NCBI GenBank assembly: GCA_035295225.1
Contig: DATGJI010000023.1
Location: forward strand, 1 to 64,000
Direction: 5' to 3'
Source of the DNA: Candidatus Eremiobacteraceae bacterium
GTDB taxonomy: Bacteria > Vulcanimicrobiota > Vulcanimicrobiia > Eremiobacterales > Eremiobacteraceae
Length of the DNA: 64,000 bases
Shown: piece by piece, positions 9,207-17,435 of the stretch
Layout of the letters: each line of letters opens with the position of its first letter
Position numbering within the stretch: position 1 is the first letter of the stretch
Made by a program: the position numbers and the translations under genes
Notes under the pieces: generated by a model
Told to the model about the DNA's origin: nothing
Database searches by the model: none
The model's input: the letters and a program-made list of their open reading frames with translations, nothing else

Positions 9207-9266
9207 TGAATGGACGGACAATTCAATGAATGGCCGGACGATTCGATGATAGGCTGGACAATTCGG
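9207..9266. repeat. Three tandem 20-bp repeats upstream of the TonB-dependent receptor
   Basis: Three contiguous units start at 9207, 9227 and 9247, each exactly 20 bp: TGAATGGACGGACAATTCAA, TGAATGGCCGGACGATTCGA and TGATAGGCTGGACAATTCGG. Unit 1 is a dyad (TGAAT…ATTCA). The 20-bp period is close to two helical turns, so bound proteins would sit on one face of the DNA. They lie in the 295-base gap between the end of pilT and the receptor start, and are most simply operators for the receptor/lipoprotein pair. The rest of this gap is AT-richer than its surroundings but shows no gene. Confidence 0.7.
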
Positions 9267-9344
9267 TATGAGCGAAACTGTCAGACGTGAAATGAAATAG
9301 TCGGCGTCAACGGGGACTGGGATCGATTTGCGCGGTCTTTAGCC

Positions 9345-10475
9345 CTACCAGGCGGCCGTTTCTTGCATGTCCGCGCCGCTCGTGACGTGGCCTTCGATCG
9401 CCAACCGGAATTCCGTCGGCTTGTCCGCCTTCGAAAAGGCCTCTTTTTCCGTCACCAGACCGCTTTGATAGAGGTCGAGCAGCGACTGCGTGAACGTCTG
9501 CATGCCATCGTATTTTCCGGCGGCCATATACTGATACATATCGCCGAACTTGCCTTCGAGGATCAAGCTGCGGATCGTCGGCGTCGCGATGAGCACTTCG
9601 ACCGCCGGCACGCGTCCGCCGCCGTCGAGGCGCACGAGAAGACGCTGCGAGACGATCGCTCTGAGACTCGTGGACAGCTGCACGGTGAACTGCTTGCGGT
9701 TGCCTTCGGGCAGGGCATCCATGATGCGCTCGAGCGCTTGAATGGTGTTCTGCGTATGCAGCGTGGAGAGAACGAGGTGTCCGGTCTCTGCCGCGGTGAG
9801 CGCCGTGATGATCGTCTCTGGGTCGCGCATCTCGCCGATGAGGATGACGTCCGGATCTTGACGCAGCGACTGTTTCAGCGCGACGGTGAACGAGCCCGTG
9901 TCGATGCCGACTTCGCGTTGCGAGATGATCGATTGCTTGTCGACGTGGATGTATTCGATCGGATCTTCGATCGTCACGATGTGCCGGCGTTGCGTCGCGT
10001 TGATGTAGTCGATCATCGCGGCCAGCGTCGTCGACTTGCCGGTGCCCGTCGCGCCGGTCAGCAGGATGATGCCGTCTTGCTGCTCGCACAGCGCCTTGAG
10101 CACTTGCGGAACGCGCAGTTCCTCCATGCTCGGAATGTCGAGGCGTACCGTTCGGAACGCGGCGCTGACGGTGCCGCGCTGGAAAAATGCATTGACGCGG
10201 AAACGGCCGTGGCCATGCAGGCCGTATGCGAAGTCGAGCTCTTTCGTCTCCATGAACTCTTGCTGTTGCGCGTGCGTCATCGAGGAGAAGACGATGTTCT
10301 CGCACTCGGGGAGCGAGAGCGGTTTGTCACCGAGGGGCTTGAGGGTGCCGTGAACGCGCACGATGGGCGGCACGGCTGCTTTCAAATGCAAATCGGAGGC
10401 GCCCAAAGCGACCATCTCGCGGAGGAGCGTGTCCAGATCTCTGCCTTGTGAGGCCCTGCCGTTGAAGGTATCCAC
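9345..10475 (-). CDS. pilT: Type IV pilus retraction ATPase PilT
   Basis: The product is 376 residues if read from the GTG at 10475; a GTG at 10544 would add 23 residues and has no better ribosome site. PilT is the hexameric motor that depolymerises type IV pili for twitching and DNA uptake. Visible motifs are the N-terminal GASDLHLKA, Walker A GATGTGKST, the Asp box TIEDPIEYIH, Walker B PDVILIGEMRDPETI and the His box STLHTQNT. The AIRNLIRE-like C-terminal region of PilT is represented by ATPTIRSLILEGKF. No other pilus gene is in the window, so it stands alone between accessory genes and the divergent ispE gene. The distinction from PilU or PilB rests on length and on the lack of an N-terminal MshEN domain. 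Confidence 0.9.
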   Translation of the reverse strand: MDTFNGRASQGRDLDTLLREMVALGASDLHLKAAVPPIVRVHGTLKPLGDKPLSLPECENIVFSSMTHAQQQEFMETKELDFAYGLHGHGRFRVNAFFQRGTVSAAFRTVRLDIPSMEELRVPQVLKALCEQQDGIILLTGATGTGKSTTLAAMIDYINATQRRHIVTIEDPIEYIHVDKQSIISQREVGIDTGSFTVALKQSLRQDPDVILIGEMRDPETIITALTAAETGHLVLSTLHTQNTIQALERIMDALPEGNRKQFTVQLSTSLRAIVSQRLLVRLDGGGRVPAVEVLIATPTIRSLILEGKFGDMYQYMAAGKYDGMQTFTQSLLDLYQSGLVTEKEAFSKADKPTEFRLAIEGHVTSGADMQETAAW

Positions 10476-10640
10476 CGATATATCGTCTCGCCTGCGGAAT
10501 CGTAGAAGCGGATAGCAATTGCGGCAGGCTTGCGGCCCCCGCACCTCATTTGTTATCGGCTCTTTCCATTATAAAGCGAAGTCGCCGCCGCTCGCGGGAC
10601 AGAGGACGGATTTCGGGCGCTTTCGAAGGTCGCCAGCACG

Positions 10641-11546
10641 ATGCGGACCTGGACCCGTGCGTTCTCCTCACAAGCACGGGCAAAGTTGAACGTCTGCCTG
10701 CACGTCGGCCGAATCCAACCGAACGGTTTGCATGAGATCCGCTCCTTGGCTGCTTGCCTCGAGCTGGGCGACCTGCTCCTCTTCGAACCAGGCGTCGGCG
10801 GCTTCACCTTGCAGTGCGAGGGGGTCGATATCGCGGAGCGCGACAACTTGGCGTTTCGCGCGGCTTCGGCGTTGGGAGCGAACTCGGAAAACGTGCGCTT
10901 GCGCATACGCAAGAACATCCCCGTGCAAGCCGGTCTGGGGGGAGCGAGCGCCGACGCGGCTGCGACGCTCCTTGGGATCGCTCACATCGCCGCGGAACGG
11001 GACTCACGCCACATCGCTGCATCCGAACTCGCCGCGATAGCAGGCGCGCTCGGATCGGACGTACCGGCATGTCTGACGACGGGCTTCAAGACAATGCGCG
11101 GCACGGGCGACATCATCCGTCCAATCCGCGTCACCGCGCCGCCGTGGGGCATCGCGTTGCTCAAGCCCGTCGCCGGCATGTCCACAGCCGACGCGTATCT
11201 CCGTTTCGATGCGCGTGCTGAAGAACTCGATATTGCGAACATCCCGCTCGCAGAGCGCGATGTCTCGGAAATCGTCGCTGCCGACATCGCAGCCGGTCGC
11301 TTCGCCGAATTCTGCGCGCATGCACGCAACGAATTCGATCCGGTGATCTGCGATGTGATGCCGGAGGTGGCGAGCGCGCGCGATCGCCTTCGCCGAGCCG
11401 GCGCGGGGGCGACGCTGCTCTGCGGCAGCGGATCGACAGTTGCCGGCTTCTTCCCATCGCGGACGGACGCGCGGCGGGCACTGTCTCGCATCGACCTTGC
11501 TCCCGGCGAGTGGTCGCATGAAACGGCGTTCTACGATGGCGAGTGA
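10641..11546 (+). CDS. ispE: 4-diphosphocytidyl-2-C-methyl-D-erythritol kinase (IspE)
   Basis: The product is 301 residues from the ATG at 10641. IspE phosphorylates CDP-methylerythritol with ATP in the non-mevalonate isoprenoid pathway. It belongs to the GHMP kinase fold: N-terminal AKLNVCLHVGR with the substrate segment GLHEIRSLA, the ATP loop PVQAGLGGASADAAATL around residue 95, SDVPACL, and the C-terminal GATLLCGSGSTVAGFF motif. Length is normal for the family. Compared with other IspE proteins, GxHxI replaces the common GYHxL. It is the first gene of a tight plus-strand run: its stop overlaps the next gene by 11 bases. Confidence 0.92.
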   Translation: MRTWTRAFSSQARAKLNVCLHVGRIQPNGLHEIRSLAACLELGDLLLFEPGVGGFTLQCEGVDIAERDNLAFRAASALGANSENVRLRIRKNIPVQAGLGGASADAAATLLGIAHIAAERDSRHIAASELAAIAGALGSDVPACLTTGFKTMRGTGDIIRPIRVTAPPWGIALLKPVAGMSTADAYLRFDARAEELDIANIPLAERDVSEIVAADIAAGRFAEFCAHARNEFDPVICDVMPEVASARDRLRRAGAGATLLCGSGSTVAGFFPSRTDARRALSRIDLAPGEWSHETAFYDGE

Positions 11547-12327
11547 AGCGCTCACCGCGGTCGCTCTCGCCGGCGGGCGGCTTGAATCAGATTTTGCCGC
11601 GGCCGGGCATTCGGTCGCGAATAAAGCGTATCTTCCGCTGGACGGCGTGCTCATGCTCGAGCGAGTGCTCGGTTCTCTGCGCGCAGCGAAGACGATAGAC
11701 CGCATCCGGTGCGTGACCCCGCGCGACGCGTTCGATGCCGCATTCGGCGAGCGCGGCTCGACGCTTGCAGATGAGATCGTGGCTCCCGGCGACGGCCTGA
11801 TCGATAGTCTGATCAACGGATTGCTCGGCTTGGCGCCCGAACGGCGCGTGCTTGTCGTCGCCACCGATATCCCGCTCGCTCGCGGCGAGCACTACGATGC
11901 CTTTGTCTCGCGCGCCGCGGGCGACCAATGGGACGTGTCGTACGGCTACGTGAGACGCGAGGCCCACGTCGCGCAATACCCGGCGGTTCGACACACGTGG
12001 GCCCGCTTGCGGGGCGGCGCGATGTGCGGAAGCGGTGTCACGGTGGTCCGGGCCGGTTCGATGGAAGGTCTCGCGGTCTTGCTGCGCCGCATCGCCGCGG
12101 CGCGGAAGTCGCCGCTGCGGCTGGCTGGTATCTTCTCCGCCGCACTCGTCTTTCGGTATGTGTTCGGAACGTTGACGCTTGCGAGCGTTGAGCGGCGAGC
12201 GAGCGAGCTCTCCGGTCTGCGATGTCGCGGCGTCGATTGCGAATATCCGGAACTTGCGGTCAATGTCGATCGCCTTTCCGACCTCAGCGAGGTCGAGCGG
12301 ATTCTCGATGGGCGCGAAGCGACGTAG
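11536..12327 (+). CDS. MobA-like nucleotidyltransferase domain protein
   Basis: The product is 263 residues if it starts at the ATG at 11536, inside the end of ispE; an in-frame ATG at 11518 is equally possible. The N-terminus (TAVALAGGR) is the glycine-rich nucleotide loop of the MobA/IspD/GlmU-type NTP-transferase fold, although the usual GG.S.RMG continuation is not conserved. LVVATDIPLARGEHYDAF supplies the metal-binding Asp of the fold (normally D.P). The C-terminus ends CEYPELAVNVDRLSDLSEVERIL, the NinT/DLA-type ending common in this family. The substrate is unknown. Position directly after ispE might suggest IspD, but the sequence lacks IspD signatures. It is translationally coupled to its neighbours on both sides. 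Confidence 0.65.
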   Translation: MASEALTAVALAGGRLESDFAAAGHSVANKAYLPLDGVLMLERVLGSLRAAKTIDRIRCVTPRDAFDAAFGERGSTLADEIVAPGDGLIDSLINGLLGLAPERRVLVVATDIPLARGEHYDAFVSRAAGDQWDVSYGYVRREAHVAQYPAVRHTWARLRGGAMCGSGVTVVRAGSMEGLAVLLRRIAAARKSPLRLAGIFSAALVFRYVFGTLTLASVERRASELSGLRCRGVDCEYPELAVNVDRLSDLSEVERILDGREAT

Positions 12328-13006
12328 CGCATCCAAGCGCCGGACGCCCGAAACGCTGACCAGCGACGTGCGCACGCCCGCGACGCAGGCGGGGGCTCAA
12401 GCTCTTTTTTTCCTCGCGATCGCATTCGTCGCCGCGCATGAAGGGTTCACGGGGCTGGGCGATCCTTACAGGACGCCGTCGCTCTGGGGGATCGTCGGCG
12501 CCGTGTGCCTCGTCGCGTGCGCGCGCCGCGCCGACGCGCGGTTGACCGATGATTTCTGTCTCTCGTTTTCGAGTCGAGCGCGTATCGGCGTGCTCGCCGC
12601 GGTCGCGATCAGCGCCGTTCTTGCGATCGCCGGAGTTGGCGACCGCCAACATGGCTTGCTCGCTGCGTCGACGACAGACGCGGCCCTCGTGGGCGGCCTC
12701 GTTTTCGCCGCTGCCGCTCTCACCTGGGGCGGTGCTGCAAGCGCGACGCGCACGCTCTTCGGACGCGCGTGGATAGCGGTCGCGGCGGGCGCCATCATGT
12801 TCACGATGGCGTTCTTCAGTGGAAATCTCTATGCCGATGCGGCGGTCTTCGTCGCCTCGATCGCGGCGACGATCGCTGCGCAACGCGCGCGCTCATTCGC
12901 GTTTCCCGCCATCGTATTCGCGTACGGCGCTGCCGGTGTGCCGGGTGCGATCGTCACGACGATGCTCTACGTCGCCATCGCAGCATATCGCGGTCGCCCG
13001 ATGTAG
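12308..13006 (+). CDS. Integral membrane protein of unknown function
   Basis: The product is 232 residues from the ATG at 12308, overlapping the preceding stop by 20 bases. A basic N-terminus (MGAKRRSASKRRT) is followed by about six hydrophobic segments (AGAQALFFLAIAFVAA, SLWGIVGAVCLVACA, ARIGVLAAVAISAVLAIAG, AALVGGLVFAAAAL, IAVAAGAIMFTMAFFSG, and a C-terminal GVPGAIVTTMLYVAIAAY). No catalytic motif is seen. The stop codon TAG at 13004-13006 is formed by the first bases of the palindromic repeat that follows, so the original C-terminus may have been shortened by that repeat. I do not recognise the family. Confidence 0.6.
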   Translation: MGAKRRSASKRRTPETLTSDVRTPATQAGAQALFFLAIAFVAAHEGFTGLGDPYRTPSLWGIVGAVCLVACARRADARLTDDFCLSFSSRARIGVLAAVAISAVLAIAGVGDRQHGLLAASTTDAALVGGLVFAAAALTWGGAASATRTLFGRAWIAVAAGAIMFTMAFFSGNLYADAAVFVASIAATIAAQRARSFAFPAIVFAYGAAGVPGAIVTTMLYVAIAAYRGRPM

Positions 13007-13092
13007 GGCGGACGTTTATCGTCCGCCGGCCCGAAGGGGCGATGTAGGGCGGACGTTCATCGTCCGCCGGCGGACCATAAAGGTCCGCCCAA
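13003..13092. repeat. Cluster of three REP-like palindromes
   Basis: Three hairpins lie in series: stems GGCGGACG/CGTCCGCC at 13007-13027 and 13048-13068, then GGCGGACC-ATAAA-GGTCCGCC at 13069-13089 in the opposite orientation. The first two are each preceded by GTAG, which gives the consensus GTAGGGCGGACnTTnATnGTCCGCC. Related copies occur at 31030 and 37329. The cluster lies between convergent genes (membrane protein and gamma-carbonic anhydrase), and could act as a bidirectional terminator or mRNA 3'-end stabiliser. Confidence 0.8.
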
Positions 13093-13097
13093 CATTC

Positions 13098-13622
13098 TTA
13101 TCGGTCGAGGCCTTCGGCGAGATATTCGGCGGTCAAGCGCACGTATGCGTTTGTCGAGACTTGCGACCACGTGCGCGAACTGCCCTCGAGTTGCTTCTTG
13201 ACTCTTGCGGGCGCGCCGGCTGCGAGGACGTCGGGCGGAATCGTCTGATCTTCGAGCACGACGGTGCCTGCAGCGATCAGCGCGCGTTCGCCGACCTCTG
13301 CGCGATTGAGCACCACCGCGTTCATACCGATGAGCGCCCCGCGACCGATCTTGCATGCTTCGAGTATCGCGCCGTGCCCGATCGTGACATCGTCTTCGAC
13401 GATCGTATCATGACCTTCGTAGACGTGAATGACGACGTTGTCCTGCACCGAGGTGCGCGCTCCGATGCGGATGCCCGCTTCGTCTCCGCGCAGGACAGCG
13501 CCGAACCACACGCTCGCTCCGTCGCCGATCTCCACATCGCCGATCAGCGTGGCGTTCGGCGCCAGGAAAACGCCGCGGCCTATCCGCGGCGTCTTGCCTT
13601 TGAAAGTGAGCAGGTTGGCCAT
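13098..13622 (-). CDS. Gamma-carbonic-anhydrase-like hexapeptide-repeat protein
   Basis: The product is 174 residues from an ATG at 13622, six bases after the RNase E stop, so it is probably co-transcribed with it. It is a left-handed beta-helix of hexapeptide repeats (IGDVEIGDG, IGARTSVQDN, VEDDVTIGHGA, IGRGALIGM) with a C-terminal helix, as in YrdA/PaaY/Cam. The family binds zinc with three histidines from neighbouring subunits. Here His66 (VVIHV) and His83 (TIGHGA) are present, but the third position, normally LHGC, reads ILEAC with Glu88. His71 (EGHD) might substitute. Carbonic anhydrase activity is therefore uncertain; a metal-binding or acyl-CoA-related role is possible. Confidence 0.82.
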   Translation of the reverse strand: MANLLTFKGKTPRIGRGVFLAPNATLIGDVEIGDGASVWFGAVLRGDEAGIRIGARTSVQDNVVIHVYEGHDTIVEDDVTIGHGAILEACKIGRGALIGMNAVVLNRAEVGERALIAAGTVVLEDQTIPPDVLAAGAPARVKKQLEGSSRTWSQVSTNAYVRLTAEYLAEGLDR

Positions 13623-13628
13623 CAGCCG

Positions 13629-16600
13629 TTAGAAGTCGTCGTCGCCGGGCGCATCCCATGGAAGCGGCGCCGCGGGTAGCGGGTCCACGACCTCGAGCGC
13701 TTCGGCGCGCCTGCGTTCCTCGGCCCGTTCGCGAGCTCGCCGGCGGCGATCTTCAAGCTCCTCCGCATCGCTCACGAAGATCGAGGTGCCGTTCGGCTCG
13801 GGAGCGCCGATATGATGGTTGTGCTCCACGTCGAGCGGTTCGATCGCGTCATGCCTATGCGATGGTTCGGACTCGACCGTCGGCTCGGCCGGCGGCGGGT
13901 AGAGCTGACGCACTTTGCCCTTCGGCGGCGGCGGCTCGCCGGGACCGCGCATCATCGGGCCGCGAGGCGTGCGTCGCGAATCGAACGGCGGCGGCTTTGC
14001 TGCGCCAGGCGGAAGCGGCGTCTCTTCCATATCCGCCGGCGGATAGAGCTGCTTCATCGCCGGGCCGGTGCGCGGTGGTCCGGCATCGCGCCGTCCCCGA
14101 TCGCCCCCGTCTCGACCCCGGCCCCGCGGCCGGTCGCCGCGTTCGGGTCGATCACCGCGATCGCGACGCGGACCGCGTTCTCCTAACTCGTCCGCTTTGG
14201 GAAGCGCGGCGTGCCCCGCGTCGCCGCGTGGCGCGCGCGGGATCGGACCATGCTGTATCTCCACTTCGATCGTCGCGGGCTTGTCGGGCGCGATGATCAA
14301 GTCGAGATCGTCTTCCGGTTCGTCGAGATCGGCATAGTCGCCGGGCTTGACGTCCGGTTCTCGAATTGGTCGGCCAAACGAAGGTGCCGGTCGACGGCCT
14401 CCGCGATCTCGCGGCGGCGCGGTTCGCTCGCGTGGCCGGTCATCTCGGACAGGAGGTCTGTCGTCGCGGTCGCGAGGTCTGTCGTCGCTGCCGCGCGGTC
14501 TGTCGTCACGGACGCGCGGTCTATCGTCGCGCGGTCTGTCGTCGCGATCGCGCGGTCTATCGTCGCGGTCGCGTGGTCTGTCGTCGCGGTCGCGCAGCGG
14601 CCGCCGCTCCGGAATCGCTTCGTGACGCGCGCGGTCGCCGCCGGCCGTTCTCGGACTCGCTCCGCGAACGGGCTCGGATCGGTCACGCTGAGGCGGACGT
14701 GCGCTGCTGGGCGCGTCTTCTTCGTCGCGATCGACCGTGACCGGCTCACCGTAGAGCTGCTTGATCGGCCCGGTGAATCTGTGACGCGGTCTTCCTTCGG
14801 CGCGCTCGCCGCGCTCGGATGCTTCGCTGCGATCCTCGTCAATCGCGCGCTCCGGTGGCCGCACGCCGCGCGCGCGCGGCCGGTCGTCCCGTTCGTCGCG
14901 GCGCGCGCGAGGCCGGTCATCGCGTTCCGCTGAACGCGCGCGACCGCGCTCGGGCTCGATCTCAATCGTGCGTGGCCGGCCGGCGTCGACGATCTCGACA
15001 TCGGATTCCTCGTCGTCGTACGGGACTCGACCAGCTTCCGTTGGAGACGCAGCGGCGGTTCGTCCGCGTCCGCCGCGGCGCCGCCGGCGCCGTGGAGCGT
15101 CGCTCTCGTCACGATCTTCTTCATCTAATGGAGTGCGAGCGCGCGGCGCTGCTGCTTCTCGAACCGGTTCGCGTTCCCGGCCGGCGTCTCGTCCGTCGCG
15201 CACCGTTCCGCGGCTTCGCGGAGCCGCGGTGCTTCGAGGCGCTCGTCCGCCAGGCACGACGACGACTGCATCGTCTGAATCCTCGAAATCGATATCGCCT
15301 TCGCCGCCCACGATCACGGGCTGCGGTCTCGAGCGATCGCGATCGCGATCGTGTCGTTCGGGGGCTCTACCGCCGCGACCGCCGCGGACGGATTCGCGCT
15401 GACGCGCGTCACCGCGGCCCGCTCTGCTCCTGTCCTCGCGCTTTGCTGCAGGTTTTTCGGATGATGACGTAGCGCGAGCTACCGCTCCGCCGGCTTGCCG
15501 GCCGCCGCGAAGCGTGTAATCCTCTTCTTCGTCCTCGTCCAAGTCCAATCCGTACGGGATGTCGCGCGCCTTGGATCGCGCGCTCTGGCGCGATGCGGCG
15601 GCGGCGACGCGCTCGGGCTCACGCCGAACATCGCGCTCGCGATCCTCGTCTCGGTCCTCGTCGCGATGCGCGACAACCGGCGGAGCGATGGGCGCTTCGG
15701 TCTCCACCGCGCTCTTGCCGCGGCCGCGGCCGCGACGACGACGGCGTTGCGCCGATTGCAGCGGCTCAGAGAGGTCTGCGGTGGCGATGTTGCCGTCTGC
15801 GGCGGTGATCTTCAACTTCACCGTCTGGCCGACGCCGTTCGCCGCATCTTTGACTTCTATGAGATTGCCGTCCACCACGGCGACGCCGGACGACGGGTCG
15901 GGCATGCGGACCGCCAGCAGCTCGGTCTCGATTTCCCGTCCTGCCACGAGCGGTTTGCGCGTTCGCCGGCTCGTCTCGATCAGCACGCTTTCGCGGTGGC
16001 GCTGCGGCTCGACGAAGACCTGCAATTCGAATTCGTTGGCGGTCCCGAGCTTCTCGAATTCTTCTCTATACCAACCCATGAGCTGCGTCGCGACGGACGG
16101 ATCGACGACGACGTCGAAACGTTTCATCCGTTCCCCGTTGCGTGCTCGCTGCCGGATGTCGCGCAATAGCTTGATCGCGATAGATTCGCTCGACATCACC
16201 GTGCCGAGCCCCGTGCAATACGGGCAGTCCGACCTCAGCTGACCGCCGAGATCTTTACCGACGCGTTTGCGTGTGAATTCGAGCAGTCCGAGGTTGGAGA
16301 ACACTTGGATCGTGCTTCGCGTGCGGTCGCGGCGCAACGCATCCGAGAGCGTGTCTATCACCTGCTGGCGGCTGCGCTCGTGCGCCATGTCGATGAAGTC
16401 CACGACGATGATGCCGCCGATGTCGCGCAAGCGCACTTGGCGCGCGATCTCAGCCGCCGCTTCGATGTTCGTGCGGACAAGCGTGTCCTCGAGATTTCGG
16501 CCGCTCGTGAACTTGCCGGTGTTGACGTCGACGACGGTCAGCGCTTCGGTATGCTCGAGGACGAGGTGGCCGCCCGACGGCAGCATGATCTTCGGCTTGA

Positions 16601-17435
16601 GCAGTTTTTGCAGCTCATCGTCGATGCCGCGCGACTCGAAGAGGTTGCCGGGCCCATCCCACAGCTTGAGCCGGTTCAAATACTGCGGCCCGAGCAGCGA
16701 GAGCGTCTGTCTTATCTCATCGAACTGTTCCTTCGAATCTATCGAGACGCTTTCGACGTCGCTCGTCATGAAGTCGCGCACGGCCTTGAAGACCAGATTG
16801 AGATCTTTGTGCAGCAGCGACGGCGCGGTCGCGCGTTTGAACGATTCCAGTATTCCATGCCACAGACGCAGCTGAACGCCGAGATCGGCGATGAGCTCGG
16901 CTTTGCTCACGCCGCGTGCGGCCGTGCGGACGATCGTCGCCATGCCTTCGGGGCGGACATCCCGCATGATCTGCTTCAGACGGTCGCGTTCGTCTTCGTC
17001 TTCGATCTTCGATGAGACACCCGAGTACCGGCCCGTCGGCATGAGCACGAGATAGCGCCCCGGCAGCGAGATGTTGGTGGAAACGCGCGCGCCTTTGAGC
17101 CCGCGCGGCTCCTTGACGATCTGCACGAGCACTTCGTCTCCGGGATGGAGGAGCTCGTTGACCGTATGGCCTTTGCGGCGATCGGTGATCTCCGTCTCGC
17201 CGATGTTGATGGGATCGCGCATGACGTCGTCGACGTACAAGAACGCGTTGCGGCCGAGGCCGATGTTCACGAAGCTCGCGCCCATTCCGGGCAAGACGTT
17301 TTCGACGCGGCCTTTGTAGATGGAGCCGATGACTTTTTCTTCGCGTTCGAAGTAGATCTCGGCGAGGGAACCTTCTTCGAGGACTGCGACGCGGTTTTCC
17401 CAATCGTCGCACGATATGAGCAGTTCGGTCTTCAA
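13629..17435 (-). CDS. rne: Ribonuclease E/G with very long disordered C-terminal tail
   Basis: The product is 1268 residues. The start is a TTG at 17435 (MKTELLISCDDWENRVAVLEEG). An S1 domain occupies about residues 37-120 (IGSIYKGRVENVLPGMGASFVNIG). The catalytic site has Asp303 (VVDVNTG) and Asp346 (VVDFIDM), and the Zn-link is CPYC at 404-407, the same positions as in E. coli RNase E. It cleaves AU-rich single-stranded RNA and processes rRNA and tRNA. From about residue 560 to the end the protein is low-complexity, dominated by Arg, Asp, Pro and Glu, with about seven DRDDRPR-like repeats. The motif (K/R)QLY occurs three times, near residues 890, 1127 and 1173. A long scaffold tail is normal for type-I RNase E, but these motifs are not ones I know. 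The gene is followed at 6 bases by the gamma-carbonic-anhydrase gene. Confidence 0.93.
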   Translation of the reverse strand: MKTELLISCDDWENRVAVLEEGSLAEIYFEREEKVIGSIYKGRVENVLPGMGASFVNIGLGRNAFLYVDDVMRDPINIGETEITDRRKGHTVNELLHPGDEVLVQIVKEPRGLKGARVSTNISLPGRYLVLMPTGRYSGVSSKIEDEDERDRLKQIMRDVRPEGMATIVRTAARGVSKAELIADLGVQLRLWHGILESFKRATAPSLLHKDLNLVFKAVRDFMTSDVESVSIDSKEQFDEIRQTLSLLGPQYLNRLKLWDGPGNLFESRGIDDELQKLLKPKIMLPSGGHLVLEHTEALTVVDVNTGKFTSGRNLEDTLVRTNIEAAAEIARQVRLRDIGGIIVVDFIDMAHERSRQQVIDTLSDALRRDRTRSTIQVFSNLGLLEFTRKRVGKDLGGQLRSDCPYCTGLGTVMSSESIAIKLLRDIRQRARNGERMKRFDVVVDPSVATQLMGWYREEFEKLGTANEFELQVFVEPQRHRESVLIETSRRTRKPLVAGREIETELLAVRMPDPSSGVAVVDGNLIEVKDAANGVGQTVKLKITAADGNIATADLSEPLQSAQRRRRRGRGRGKSAVETEAPIAPPVVAHRDEDRDEDRERDVRREPERVAAAASRQSARSKARDIPYGLDLDEDEEEDYTLRGGRQAGGAVARATSSSEKPAAKREDRSRAGRGDARQRESVRGGRGGRAPERHDRDRDRSRPQPVIVGGEGDIDFEDSDDAVVVVPGGRAPRSTAAPRSRGTVRDGRDAGREREPVREAAAPRARTPLDEEDRDESDAPRRRRRRGGRGRTAAASPTEAGRVPYDDEESDVEIVDAGRPRTIEIEPERGRARSAERDDRPRARRDERDDRPRARGVRPPERAIDEDRSEASERGERAEGRPRHRFTGPIKQLYGEPVTVDRDEEDAPSSARPPQRDRSEPVRGASPRTAGGDRARHEAIPERRPLRDRDDRPRDRDDRPRDRDDRPRDDRPRVRDDRPRGSDDRPRDRDDRPPVRDDRPRERTAPPRDRGGRRPAPSFGRPIREPDVKPGDYADLDEPEDDLDLIIAPDKPATIEVEIQHGPIPRAPRGDAGHAALPKADELGERGPRRDRGDRPERGDRPRGRGRDGGDRGRRDAGPPRTGPAMKQLYPPADMEETPLPPGAAKPPPFDSRRTPRGPMMRGPGEPPPPKGKVRQLYPPPAEPTVESEPSHRHDAIEPLDVEHNHHIGAPEPNGTSIFVSDAEELEDRRRRARERAEERRRAEALEVVDPLPAAPLPWDAPGDDDF
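14455..14600. repeat. 21-bp tandem repeat inside the RNase E tail
   Basis: About seven imperfect 21-bp units (core GGTCTGTCGTCGCGGTCGCG on the plus strand), one shortened to 15 bp, encode successive DRDDRPR heptapeptides in the disordered tail. All length differences are multiples of three, so the frame is kept. The array should be prone to slippage and strain-to-strain length variation. Confidence 0.8.

Noticed and set aside
14455-14600. Possible CRISPR-like array
   Set aside because: The units are contiguous, without spacers, in frame with RNase E and encode a heptapeptide repeat.
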